Position numbers and translations under genes: made by a program
NCBI RefSeq assembly: GCF_900142005.1
Contig: NZ_FQZL01000006.1
Location: 62,001-126,000, forward strand
Direction: 5' to 3'
DNA length: 64,000 bases
Origin: Dethiosulfatibacter aminovorans DSM 17477
GTDB taxonomy: Bacteria > Bacillota > Clostridia > Tissierellales > Dethiosulfatibacteraceae
Shown: positions 37,949 through 46,539 of the stretch, one piece after another
How the letters are laid out: the number at the start of each line of letters is the position of its first letter
Position numbering within the stretch: position 1 is the stretch's first letter
The notes under the pieces: model-generated
Told to the model about the DNA's origin: nothing
The model's database searches: none
What the model saw: the letters and a program-made list of their open reading frames with translations, nothing else

Positions 37949-40582
37949 ATGAACAAATATTCCGTAGACAATATCAGAAAAAGCTTTATCGAATTTTTCG
38001 AAAGCAAGAATCACCTGGCAGCACACAGTTTTCCTTTGATACCTAAAAACGACAATACACTTCTTCTTGTGAATGCAGGAATGGCTCCCCTTAAAAGATA
38101 TTTTACAGGTGCGGACACTCCGCCAAGGACAAGAATGGTTACATGCCAGAAATGTGTAAGAACCGGAGATATTGAAAATGTGGGGCACACTTCAAGGCAC
38201 TGTACATTTTTTGAAATGCTTGGAAACTTCTCCTTTGGAGACTATTTCAAGAAAGAGGCAATAGCATGGGCATGGGAATTCATGACTGAAAAAATGGGTC
38301 TTGATGATTCCAGGCTATGGGTTTCTGTATATCATGAAGATGATGAAGCATACAATATCTGGAAAGATGAAATTAAGGTTCCTGAAGAACGAATCGTAAG
38401 ACTTGGAAAGGAAGACAACTTCTGGGAACTTGAAGTGGGCCCAAGCGGTCCATGTTCCGAGATATACTATGACAGGGGAGAGCAGTACGACTGCGGAGAT
38501 CCAAACTGCATGCCGGGCTGTGACTGCGACAGATATGTAGAAGTATGGAACCTTGTATTTACCCAGTTCAACAAGGATGAAAAGGGAGAATACCATCCCC
38601 TTGCAAATCCAAACATAGATACAGGTATGGGTCTTGAAAGAATGGCAGCCGTGCTTCAAGGCAAGGAAAATGTATTTGAAATAGAGCCCCTTGTATCAAT
38701 TATCAAGATGGTTGAAAAGATAAGCGGAGTGGAATACGGCAAGGACAAGAAGACCGACATTTCGGTAAGGATAATTACAGACCATGCAAGAGCTGTTACC
38801 TTCCTCATAGGAGACGGTGTAATACCTTCAAATGAAGGAAGGGGATATGTACTTAGAAGGCTTCTAAGAAGAGCTGCCAGACACGGAAAACTCCTTGGCA
38901 TCAGGGATAATTTCATGACTACAATTTCCAAGCTTGTTGTAGAGATGTTCGGCGAAGCATATCCGGAACTTGCAAATTCAGCAGACCAGATATATAAAAT
39001 TATTGAAATAGAAGAAGACCGATTCAGCAAAACCATAGACCAGGGTATTGAAATTCTCAATACATATACTGAAAAGATGGAAAAAGATGGGACTACTGAA
39101 CTTTCCGGAGAGCAGGCATTCAAGCTTTACGACACATATGGATTCCCATTTGAACTGACTGAAGAGATCCTTGGTGAAAAAGGACTTACAGTAAGTGAAG
39201 AATCCTTTGTGGAATTCATGAACAAGCAGAAGGAAAACGCAAGAAAAGCAAGAAATGCATCTGCCGGAGAAGCCTGGCATGGAAGCAGTTTCAAGATTGA
39301 AAATACAGAAAGTACCCTGTTCAAGGGATATACCGAAAAAGAAACAGAAGCTACAATCTTGAAACTTTACGATGAAGAATACAATGAAGTGCAGTCAATA
39401 GATGGCAAGGGATTTGCTGTAACCGATGAAACCGTTCTATACGCTGAAAGCGGCGGCCAGAAAGGTGACTGCGGCATTATGGCGGGAGAAGGTGTTTCCG
39501 CCCATGTCGAAGATGTAACCAAGGCAAACAACGACATCTTCCTTCATCATGTAAAGGTGACTGCGGGAACATTGAAAACAGGAGACAAGGTAAAGGTAAC
39601 CTATGATATTCGTGGAAGGAATGCCACTGCGGCAAACCATACCGCTACACACCTTCTCCACGAAGCTCTGAGACAGGTTCTTGGAAGCCATGTAAACCAG
39701 TCGGGATCCCTGGTTGAAAAGGAAAGGTTGAGATTTGACTTCTCCCACTTTGAAGGAATGACTGACAAGGAAATCGAAGAAGTCGAGAAAATGGTCAATG
39801 AAAAAATCTTTGAAAATCTACAGGTGACTACTGCAAGCATGACACTTGAAGAAGCAAAGGCTTCGGGCATCACTGCACTTTTCGACAGCAAGTATGGTGA
39901 AAAGGTAAGAGTTATTAGTGTTGAAGGATACAGCAGGGAACTTTGCGGCGGAACCCATGTGAAGAACACTTCAGAGATCGGTCTTTTCAAGATTGTGAGT
40001 GAAACAGGAATAGCTTCCGGAATCAGAAGAATTGAAGCGCTTACGGGAATGGATGCCTTTGACTATCTCAACGCCTATAGGGAAAATACTCTAAAACTGG
40101 CTTCAAAGTTGAAGACAAAGCCGGAAAACATTGAAAACAGAATAAATCAGATACTTGCTGAAAGCAAGGAAAAAGATGCTGTGATTCAAAACTACAAGAG
40201 TGAAGCTGTAAAGGCCGAGCTTGGAAACATTCTTGACAACTACACTGAAGAAGGCAATGTAAAGATATTCCTGAACAATCTGGGAGAATCAGATGCCGAT
40301 CAAATGAGAGAGCTTTCCGACAGGATAAAGGATAAATATTCAGATTCTGTAGCCGTCCTTGCTGCAGAAAGCAACGGAAAGGTTCTGCTGATTGCTTCAG
40401 TTGCAAAGCCTTTAGTCAAGGAAGGGCTTCATGCCGGAAACATAATAAGGGAAGCTGCGAAAGTTGTCGGCGGTGGAGGCGGTGGAAGACCGGACTTCGC
40501 TCAGGCAGGAGGAAAGAAACCTGAAAAAATAGATGAAGCATTAAATAAAGCACTGGAAATCATCAAAGATATGATAAAATAG
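37949..40582 (+). CDS. alaS: Alanyl-tRNA synthetase
   Basis: The 877-residue class II synthetase shows motif 1 region (FFESKNHLAAHSFPLIP), motif 2 (TFFEMLGNFSFGDYFK), motif 3 (GLERMAAVLQG), the editing domain zinc motif NHTATHLLH with a distal CGGTHV, and the C-Ala domain ending in GGGGGGRPDFAQAGG. The ATG at 37949 lies 7 bases after GGAGGA; one at 37937 contains that site and is rejected. It is transcribed from its own promoter. Confidence 0.96.
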   Translation: MNKYSVDNIRKSFIEFFESKNHLAAHSFPLIPKNDNTLLLVNAGMAPLKRYFTGADTPPRTRMVTCQKCVRTGDIENVGHTSRHCTFFEMLGNFSFGDYFKKEAIAWAWEFMTEKMGLDDSRLWVSVYHEDDEAYNIWKDEIKVPEERIVRLGKEDNFWELEVGPSGPCSEIYYDRGEQYDCGDPNCMPGCDCDRYVEVWNLVFTQFNKDEKGEYHPLANPNIDTGMGLERMAAVLQGKENVFEIEPLVSIIKMVEKISGVEYGKDKKTDISVRIITDHARAVTFLIGDGVIPSNEGRGYVLRRLLRRAARHGKLLGIRDNFMTTISKLVVEMFGEAYPELANSADQIYKIIEIEEDRFSKTIDQGIEILNTYTEKMEKDGTTELSGEQAFKLYDTYGFPFELTEEILGEKGLTVSEESFVEFMNKQKENARKARNASAGEAWHGSSFKIENTESTLFKGYTEKETEATILKLYDEEYNEVQSIDGKGFAVTDETVLYAESGGQKGDCGIMAGEGVSAHVEDVTKANNDIFLHHVKVTAGTLKTGDKVKVTYDIRGRNATAANHTATHLLHEALRQVLGSHVNQSGSLVEKERLRFDFSHFEGMTDKEIEEVEKMVNEKIFENLQVTTASMTLEEAKASGITALFDSKYGEKVRVISVEGYSRELCGGTHVKNTSEIGLFKIVSETGIASGIRRIEALTGMDAFDYLNAYRENTLKLASKLKTKPENIENRINQILAESKEKDAVIQNYKSEAVKAELGNILDNYTEEGNVKIFLNNLGESDADQMRELSDRIKDKYSDSVAVLAAESNGKVLLIASVAKPLVKEGLHAGNIIREAAKVVGGGGGGRPDFAQAGGKKPEKIDEALNKALEIIKDMIK

Positions 40583-40655
40583 ATTGAATTATTGCTTAAA
40601 TGTACTTATAATTAGATTAAAGTAATTCATAAAAAGGTCTAGAGGGGTGGTTAGC

Positions 40656-40913
40656 TTGGATAATAAGACGACACAATTTGATTTTGGACTGAACAATGTC
40701 AACGAAGTAAAGGAAATTATAAAATCCGTACTCAATGCATTGAACGAGAAGGGGTACAATCCTGTAAGCCAGATTATCGGATACATACTTTCGGGAGACC
40801 CTACTTATATAACCAGTCATAATAACGCAAGAAGCATAATCATGAAAGTTGAACGTGATGAGCTTCTTGAAGAAATACTAAACGATTATTTGGAAAATCT
40901 AAAAAATGAGTAA
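40656..40913 (+). CDS. IreB family regulatory phosphoprotein (DUF965)
   Basis: An 85-residue protein matching the family: FDFGLNN, VLNALNEKGYNPVSQIIGYILSGDP and YITSHNNAR. Its enterococcal relative is a substrate of the PASTA kinase IreK and affects cephalosporin resistance. TTG is preferred as start since AGAGGGGTGG stands some 8 bases before it; GTG at 40647 would overlap that site. It sits between alaS and ruvX as usual in Clostridia, except that an aldo/keto reductase gene intervenes. Confidence 0.9.
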   Translation: MDNKTTQFDFGLNNVNEVKEIIKSVLNALNEKGYNPVSQIIGYILSGDPTYITSHNNARSIIMKVERDELLEEILNDYLENLKNE

Positions 40914-40920
40914 CAATAAT

Positions 40921-40953
40921 TAGCAGTATTCTTGTAATACTGCTATATTTTTT
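40921..40953 (+). terminator. Terminator after ireB
   Basis: Perfect 10-bp stem TAGCAGTATT/AATACTGCTA, loop CTTGT, followed by TATTTTTTG. Confidence 0.85.
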
Positions 40954-40989
40954 GCAATTACAATTGTTGCAAATGTAGGAGATGAAAAC

Positions 40990-41919
40990 TTGGATTTAAA
41001 GGAAGCTTCAAAAATCTGTTATGGAACTCTGGCCCTAAGTCCTCTTCAATGCGAGTATTCCCTTGAAAGGAAGGCCGAGCTGCTTCTGTACGGATATGAA
41101 AGAGGCATGAATTTTTTTGACACGGCAGAGCTATATGACAATTATGACATATTCAGTGAACTTCTGAAAAAAGTAGACAGGGAAGACATAATAATATCGA
41201 CAAAATCATATGCATGGTCCGAAGAAACTGCAGAAAAAAGCATAGAAAAAGCCCTTAAGGAAATGGATACGGCCTATATAGACATATTCATGCTTCACGA
41301 ACAGGAAAGCATCCATACCTTCAGAGGACACTACGATGCAGTAAAAAGACTGCTGAAGTACAAGGAAGATGGAATCATAAGGCACTTCGGCATATCAACC
41401 CACTTCCACAGTGCAGTAAGAGACCTGGCAGACAAGGATGAAATAGAGATAATCCATCCCATATTCAACAGAAAAGGTTTGGGCATAGTCGACGGCACCA
41501 TTGACGACATGACTGAAAGCATAAACCTTGCCAAACAAAATGGAAAGAAAATACTGTCCATGAAGCCCCTTGGAGGAGGACACCTGACGGAAGCCCCTGC
41601 AGATGCCCTTAAATTCTCCTTCGAATCCCCGCTTGTTGACTGGACTGCAGTAGGCATGAGATACGAAGAGGAAATAGACTTCAACCTGGCTGTCCTCAAC
41701 AATGAAGACCCCGAAGGATTCCTGGAAGACAGTATTAACAATAAAAAAAGAAAACTTAAAATCGCATACTGGTGCACCGGCTGCGGCAACTGCGTCGAAA
41801 GATGCCAGCAAGGTGCCTTGAAAATAACAGACGGTAAATGCATCGTGGACAGTGACAAATGCGTCCTCTGCAGCTACTGCGCTTCCGCATGCGATGAGTT
41901 TTGTATAAAGATAGTTTAA
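40990..41919 (+). CDS. Aldo/keto reductase with C-terminal 2[4Fe-4S] ferredoxin domain
   Basis: A 309-residue two-domain protein. Residues 1 to about 255 form an aldo/keto-reductase barrel with the catalytic Asp/Tyr region FFDTAELYDNY and the MLHEQE segment. The last 50 residues have two cluster motifs, CTGCGNCVERC and CVLCSYCASAC. Electrons may thus move between ferredoxin-type carriers and a carbonyl substrate or nicotinamide. The substrate is unknown. The start is TTG, preceded by TAGGAGATG. Confidence 0.88.
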   Translation: MDLKEASKICYGTLALSPLQCEYSLERKAELLLYGYERGMNFFDTAELYDNYDIFSELLKKVDREDIIISTKSYAWSEETAEKSIEKALKEMDTAYIDIFMLHEQESIHTFRGHYDAVKRLLKYKEDGIIRHFGISTHFHSAVRDLADKDEIEIIHPIFNRKGLGIVDGTIDDMTESINLAKQNGKKILSMKPLGGGHLTEAPADALKFSFESPLVDWTAVGMRYEEEIDFNLAVLNNEDPEGFLEDSINNKKRKLKIAYWCTGCGNCVERCQQGALKITDGKCIVDSDKCVLCSYCASACDEFCIKIV

Positions 41920-41995
41920 AAACAGGAGACCGTCGTCAAAGCAATAGTGAAGCGATTGTTAAGTAACAGTAGAACCTGGATTAAACAAATAAACA

Positions 41996-42118
41996 GTGGA
42001 ACGGTTATGAGTGACAGTGAGGTCTCGACTTGGAGGCTCGTCAATCATCCTTATCAACAAGAGATTGTCGTGCCGACGGAGTAGGGAACTGTCAGTCATA
42101 ATCGTGGAACGGTAAATA
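41996..42118 (+). repeat. Structured intergenic repeat family C, copy C1 (before ruvX)
   Basis: A 16-bp stem GGTTATGAGTGACAGT/ACTGTCAGTCATAATC (42003-42018 with 42088-42103; one mismatch, one wobble) closes a region with conserved GAGGTCTCGACTT, an inner hairpin CGTCAATC/GATTGTCG, and GGAGTAGGGA. A perfect 10-base direct repeat GTGGAACGGT brackets it (41996-42005, 42104-42113). It ends 19 bases before ruvX. The 75 bases before it (41920-41995) show nothing I can identify. Confidence 0.75.
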
Positions 42119-42137
42119 GAATAAAAAAGGAGTTAAC

Positions 42138-42557
42138 ATGAAGCGATATATGGCACTTGACGTAGGCGACAACACCATCGGAGTAGCCGTAAGCGACCCC
42201 CTCAACATAACCGCCCAGGGAGTCAAAACAATTAGAAGGGTCAGCTACAGAAAAGATTTCGAAGAACTGAAAAGAATCATTGAAGAATATGGAATAACAT
42301 CAATAGTAGTGGGACTTCCAAAAAAACTTGACGGTACAGTAGGCATACAGGCTGAAAAGGTACAGAGGTTTGTGAAGAAGATGTCCTACAAGTTTGAACA
42401 GGAAATCATATACGAAGACGAAAGGCTTACAACCCTTATGGCAGAAAAAGTGCTCATAAGCGGCAATGTAAGCAGAAGCAAAAGGAAGGACGTCATCGAC
42501 AAGATGGCTGCAGTAAATATACTTACAACATTTTTAGACAAGGGAGTGAAAGAATGA
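42138..42557 (+). CDS. ruvX: RNase H-fold protein RuvX/YqgF
   Basis: A 139-residue member of the YqgF family with Asp in YMALDVGDNTIGVAVSDP, Glu in YEDERLTTLMAE and a C-terminal Asp in RKDVIDKMAAVNIL. The family is a putative Holliday-junction resolvase; in E. coli it acts in 16S rRNA 5'-end processing. AGGAG precedes the ATG. It overlaps the next gene by four bases. Confidence 0.93.
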   Translation: MKRYMALDVGDNTIGVAVSDPLNITAQGVKTIRRVSYRKDFEELKRIIEEYGITSIVVGLPKKLDGTVGIQAEKVQRFVKKMSYKFEQEIIYEDERLTTLMAEKVLISGNVSRSKRKDVIDKMAAVNILTTFLDKGVKE

Positions 42558-42793
42558 GCAATTATATAGAACTTATAAACGACGAAGGCAAGAAGGAAAA
42601 AATCGAAATCCTGGCAACCTTTCATCTGGATGAAGAGGAATATGCCGTATTGAGATACCCCGACAGCGAAGAAGGAATGATATACAGGGTTGAAAAAGAC
42701 AAAGGACAACCCGTATTCGTCATGATAGAAGACGACGAAGAACTTGAAGAAGTCATCCAGATCTATGAAGGAATGGCTGACGATTTAATCTAA
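42554..42793 (+). CDS. DUF1292 family protein
   Basis: A 79-residue acidic protein of the YrzB type: IELINDEGKKEKIEILATF, then EYAVLRYPD and EDDEELEEV. Its function is unknown; the gene is found beside ruvX in most Firmicutes. It overlaps ruvX (ATGA), indicating translational coupling. Confidence 0.9.
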   Translation: MSNYIELINDEGKKEKIEILATFHLDEEEYAVLRYPDSEEGMIYRVEKDKGQPVFVMIEDDEELEEVIQIYEGMADDLI

Positions 42794-42819
42794 GCACTCT
42801 CAATTGAGAAATTTACCAT

Positions 42820-42848
42820 TTGACAAAACTGTCAATTAATAATACACT
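42820..42848 (+). promoter_or_regulatory. Possible promoter of the fur-rnj unit
   Basis: TTGACA (42820-42825), 17-base spacer, TACACT. It lies upstream of repeat C2, so C2 would be in the 5' untranslated RNA. Confidence 0.45.
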
Positions 42849-42909
42849 CTTACTGAGAATAAAAGTCAAATGATTTAGACTTAATAAACACTAGATAATG
42901 TACCAAACT

Positions 42910-43035
42910 AATGGAACAGATATGAATGACAGCGAGGTCTCGACTTCGACGCCCTTGTATCAACATTATTAATCATAGATACATGGAAGGAGGGAGTAGG
43001 GAGCTGTTAGGCATATCTGTGGAATGGTGAATACT
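42910..43035 (+). repeat. Structured intergenic repeat family C, copy C2 (before fur)
   Basis: Aligns with C1 over its length: GAGGTCTCGACTT and GGAGTAGGGA are identical. The long stem is AGATATGAATGACAGC with GCTGTTAGGCATATCT, changed from C1 but largely complementary, and the inner hairpin is TGTATC/GATACA. Bracketing sequences TGGAACAG and TGGAATGG are diverged. It ends about 25 bases before the fur start. Confidence 0.75.
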
Positions 43036-43059
43036 ATAAATAATGAGAGTGGTGGTAAA

Positions 43060-43533
43060 ATGACAAATTTTGAAATATTTAAAGAAAAATTGAACAATGC
43101 AGGTTACAAACTGACTACACAACGTAGAGTAGTATTCGAAATAATAAATTCCAATGAAGGAAAGCACTTTAGCCCGGAAGAAATATATGAAATAGTAAAA
43201 ATAAAGCATCCGGAGATCGGACTGGCTACAATTTATAGAACGCTGAAATTATTTGAAAAAATTGATATTGTTTATAAATTAAACTTCAATGATGGCTGTA
43301 GTAGATTTGAATTAAGTCATGTGGAAGATGAAGCTCACAGACACCACCATTTGGTGTGCCAGGTATGCGGCAAGATCGAAGAGGTTAAGATCGACTTGCT
43401 TCAGGACCTCGAGAAAATCATCGAAGATGAATACGATTTTAGTATACACAACCATACTCTGAAGTTTTACGGTATTTGTAGTGACTGCAAAAATAGGAGG
43501 AAAAAATGCAAAAAGGAAACGACAGAAAATTAA
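43060..43533 (+). CDS. Fur/PerR-family transcriptional regulator
   Basis: A 157-residue regulator with the winged helix in residues 1-80 (YKLTTQRRVVFEIIN, GLATIYRTLKLFE), the HRHHHLVCQVCGKIEE metal region, and CSDC near the end. The two CxxC pairs form the structural zinc site. Fur, PerR and Zur cannot be separated with confidence. The ATG at 43060 fits the family start; the frame opens earlier at 43024 inside repeat C2. Its end overlaps the rnj start by 28 bases. Confidence 0.88.
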   Translation: MTNFEIFKEKLNNAGYKLTTQRRVVFEIINSNEGKHFSPEEIYEIVKIKHPEIGLATIYRTLKLFEKIDIVYKLNFNDGCSRFELSHVEDEAHRHHHLVCQVCGKIEEVKIDLLQDLEKIIEDEYDFSIHNHTLKFYGICSDCKNRRKKCKKETTEN

Positions 43534-45182
43534 AGCTGGTTCCACTTGGAGGAATGGGTGAAATCGGCAAGAATATCACAGTACTTGAGTACGGAAATGA
43601 TATAATGATAGTTGACTGTGGTATGGGATTCCCGGAAGATGAAATGCTGGGAATCGATATCGTTATCCCAGACATATCATATTTAATTAAAAACAAGGAT
43701 AAAATAAGAGGGGTAGTAATTACCCACGGACACGAAGACCATATAGGTTCAATACCATATCTTTTGAAAAAGCTGGAAGTGCCAATTTACGGAACAAAGC
43801 TTACAATAGGTCTAATTGAGAAGAAGCTCATAGAACACAGACTGGACAACAAATGTCTCCATGTCGTGAACCATGATGACAAGATAAAGCTTGGCTGCTT
43901 CCAGGCCCACTTCATCAGAAGCAACCACAGCATACCTGATGCTTCATGCATAGCCATAACCACGCCTGTTGGTGTTGTTTTCCACACGGGAGACTTCAAG
44001 GTGGACTTGACACCGGTAAAGGGAGAGCCGATAGATCTTCACACAATTGCCGAGTACGGCAAGAAGGGAGTTCTTCTTGCCCTTTCGGAAAGTACCAACA
44101 TTGAAAGCCCCGGATACTCACTGTCCGAAGGCTCTTTGTCCAACAATTTCATAGAGCTTTTCAAGAAGGCCAAGAAAAGGATAGTTGTTGCAACCTTTGC
44201 TTCTAACGTGCACAGGGTGCAGCAGATAATCGATGCTGCAAAGATATTCAAGAGAAAAATAGTCATATCGGGACGAAGCATGGTCAATGTCATCGATGTT
44301 GCCACAAACCTTGGATACCTTGATCTAAATCCGGACATGATAGTAAACGTCAACGATATAAACAAATACAAGGACAAGGAACTAGTAATAATTTCAACAG
44401 GAAGCCAGGGCGAGGAAATGGCCGCACTTTCAAGAATGGCCGCCGATGAACACAGAAAAATCGAACTCCGACAGGGAGATACTGTAATAATCTCCGCAAG
44501 TCCTATACCCGGAAATGAAAAATCCATAAGCCAGGTAATAAACCTGCTTTATGAGAAAAACATAGAAGTTATCTACGACAAGCTGTATGATATACACGTA
44601 TCCGGTCATGCAAAGCAGGAAGAGCACAAGCTCATGCTGGCACTCCTTAAGCCGAAATTCTTTATACCGGTACACGGGGAGGCAAGGCATCTCAAGAAAC
44701 ATGCCGAGCTTGCTGAAAAAATGGGTATAAAAAACAAGAACATCATGGTTATCAAAACAGGCGACATGGTTGAAATAACCAGAAAGGAAATGAAGCTTGG
44801 ACAGAAGATCCAGTCGGGCAATATCCTGGTCGACGGCCTTGGAGTCGGAGACGTTGGAAACATAGTGCTGAGGGACAGAAAGCATCTTTCCGAAGACGGT
44901 CTAATAATAGCAGTTGTAACAATAGACAGGTCGTCCGGTACTGTACTTTCAGGCCCCGACATCATATCAAGGGGATTCGTATACGTGCGTGAAAACGAGG
45001 ACCTTATGGTTGACTCAAGAGCTGCCGTACAAGCCGCCCTTGAAAAATGCTTTGCCAACAACGTAAGGGAATGGTCCGCCATCAAGTCCGCCATCAAGGA
45101 CGAGCTGAGCAAATTCATCTACAGCGAAATAAAAAGAAGACCGATGATACTTCCGATAATTATGGAAGTCCGGAATTCGTAA
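43506..45182 (+). CDS. rnj: Ribonuclease J
   Basis: RNase J is a 5' exonuclease and endonuclease central to mRNA decay and rRNA maturation. In 558 residues there is the beta-lactamase core (THGHEDHIGSIPYLL, FIRSNHSIPD, FHTGDFKVD), the beta-CASP domain (VVATFASNVHRVQ), and the PVHGEARHL motif followed by the C-terminal domain. AGGAGG lies within the end of fur. The stop codon falls inside the first hairpin of repeat B3a. Confidence 0.95.
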   Translation: MQKGNDRKLKLVPLGGMGEIGKNITVLEYGNDIMIVDCGMGFPEDEMLGIDIVIPDISYLIKNKDKIRGVVITHGHEDHIGSIPYLLKKLEVPIYGTKLTIGLIEKKLIEHRLDNKCLHVVNHDDKIKLGCFQAHFIRSNHSIPDASCIAITTPVGVVFHTGDFKVDLTPVKGEPIDLHTIAEYGKKGVLLALSESTNIESPGYSLSEGSLSNNFIELFKKAKKRIVVATFASNVHRVQQIIDAAKIFKRKIVISGRSMVNVIDVATNLGYLDLNPDMIVNVNDINKYKDKELVIISTGSQGEEMAALSRMAADEHRKIELRQGDTVIISASPIPGNEKSISQVINLLYEKNIEVIYDKLYDIHVSGHAKQEEHKLMLALLKPKFFIPVHGEARHLKKHAELAEKMGIKNKNIMVIKTGDMVEITRKEMKLGQKIQSGNILVDGLGVGDVGNIVLRDRKHLSEDGLIIAVVTIDRSSGTVLSGPDIISRGFVYVRENEDLMVDSRAAVQAALEKCFANNVREWSAIKSAIKDELSKFIYSEIKRRPMILPIIMEVRNS

Positions 45183-45262
45183 AACGAATTCCAGGCTCTA
45201 ATGAAAATTTCATTTTTAGCATAGCACCAACGCTTCAAGGGGCTATGCATATCAAGTTTTCA
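45172..45262 (+). repeat. Structured intergenic repeat family B, copy B3a
   Basis: Perfect 9-bp hairpin GGAATTCGT-AAA-ACGAATTCC (45172-45192) overlapping the rnj stop; then outer TGAAAATTT/AAGTTTTCA, inner GCATAGC/GCTATGC, loop ACCAACGCTTCAAGGG (45226-45241). It is the first of two tandem units. Confidence 0.8.
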
Positions 45263-45275
45263 AGAACTGCCCAAG

Positions 45276-45362
45276 ATTCGTAGACGAATTCCAGGCTCTA
45301 ATGAAAATTTCATTTTAAGCATAGCACCAATGCTTCAAGGGGCTATGTATATCAAGCTTTCA
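45276..45362 (+). repeat. Structured intergenic repeat family B, copy B3b
   Basis: Second unit, shifted by exactly 100 bases from B3a (ACGAATTCC at 45184 and 45284). Inner stem GCATAGC/GCTATGT keeps pairing through a G-U, loop ACCAATGCTTCAAGGG. The outer stem has one mismatch more than B3a. Confidence 0.75.
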
Positions 45363-45387
45363 ATAGATGCAGGAGCACACCCTAGCA

Positions 45388-45438
45388 CATAACCTTCCCA
45401 TGAAGCATTTTATATGCTCCATGGGATTATGCATTTTT
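45388..45438 (+). terminator. Terminator after rnj and the B3 tandem
   Basis: Nested stem CATAA/TTATG and TCCCATG/CATGGGA around AGCA/TGCT, then GCATTTTTA. Confidence 0.65.
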
Positions 45439-45449
45439 ACCATTCAACT

Positions 45450-45503
45450 ACTGCTAAACAACTGTTTAGCCACTGCTTAACAACTGTTCTACTATTGTTT
45501 AAC
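45450..45503 (+). repeat. Degenerate 22-base tandem repeat before mltG
   Basis: ACTGCTAAACAACTGTTT and ACTGCTTAACAACTGTTC are 22 bases apart, with a shorter ACTATTGTTTAAC after them. GCTAAAC/GTTTAGC can form a hairpin. It ends just before the mltG ribosome-binding site. Confidence 0.5.
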
Positions 45504-45514
45504 GGAGGTAGATC

Positions 45515-46531
45515 ATGAAAAAATCTGCAAAATTAATACTGACATTGATTGTCATTTTAGCAATAGCATTTTTCAGCGCATCAAACTACTACAATGACAA
45601 TATAAAGCCTGTAGCCATTGAAGACAGCAGTACTGTTGTACTGACTGTTCCAACAGGGACAACACCTGGCGGCATAGGTGACATCCTGTATGACAATGGC
45701 CTTGTCAGCGATTTGACTGTATACAAAGTGTATCTGAAGCTGAATGGCAGAGGCTCGTTGTTCAAGGCAGGAGACTACGAAATGTCAAGGTCCATGAGCC
45801 TTGATGAAATCTGCAGCCTGCTTGAAAACGGCAGCAATGTGAACAGAACAATCAATATAACAGTGAGGGAAGGACTGACTATCATTGAAGCCGCAGAGGA
45901 AATCAACGAACAGCTTTCTATTGACAAAGATAGATTCCTGAGTCTGTGCGATGATGTTGAATATTTTTCCCATGAATATGAATTTCTAAAGTCGGAAAAT
46001 ATTAAAAGCCTTGAAGGCTATCTTTATCCCGAGACTTACAATGTATATCTGGATTCTGACGAGGAAACCCTGATAAGAAGATTCCTTGACGGATATCAAT
46101 CCATATATGATTCATATATGGCGGATAACATTGATGACATCAACGACCTGAACAGGATAATGACTATGGCGTCAATCGTTGAAGGAGAGGCATTGAAGGA
46201 TTCCGAAAGACCTGCGATATCTTCTGTTTTTCACAACAGAATTGAACTGGGATGGAAGCTTGAATCCTGTGCAACAGTGCAGTATGCCCTGGGGGAAAGA
46301 AAGCCAAGGCTTACCTATGATGACCTTGAAATAGATTCAGTATACAATACATACCTTTACGAAGGATTGCCTCCCGGACCTATAAACTCGCCGGGACTTG
46401 AATCGATTAAGGCGGCACTTAATCCTGAAGAAACAGACTATTTATTCTTTTTGGCAAAGGGAGATGGTTTCCACTATTTCACCGACAACTATGATGATTT
46501 CCTTGAAGCAAAGAGAAAATATATAAACTAG
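45515..46531 (+). CDS. mltG: Endolytic peptidoglycan transglycosylase MltG (YceG-like)
   Basis: A 338-residue membrane-anchored enzyme that cuts nascent glycan strands. One N-terminal membrane helix (residues about 6-23) is followed by a LysM-like segment and the YceG domain with catalytic Glu in MASIVEGEA, EGYLYPETY, and LPPGPINSPGLESI. The start has GGAGG. It leads the run mltG, O-methyltransferase. Confidence 0.92.
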   Translation: MKKSAKLILTLIVILAIAFFSASNYYNDNIKPVAIEDSSTVVLTVPTGTTPGGIGDILYDNGLVSDLTVYKVYLKLNGRGSLFKAGDYEMSRSMSLDEICSLLENGSNVNRTINITVREGLTIIEAAEEINEQLSIDKDRFLSLCDDVEYFSHEYEFLKSENIKSLEGYLYPETYNVYLDSDEETLIRRFLDGYQSIYDSYMADNIDDINDLNRIMTMASIVEGEALKDSERPAISSVFHNRIELGWKLESCATVQYALGERKPRLTYDDLEIDSVYNTYLYEGLPPGPINSPGLESIKAALNPEETDYLFFLAKGDGFHYFTDNYDDFLEAKRKYIN

Positions 46532-46539
46532 GTGAAGAC

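Noticed and set aside
41996-43035. Family C as tmRNA, RNase P or 6S RNA
   Set aside because: It is too short and lacks the conserved cores of these RNAs; two copies in 1 kb would also be odd.
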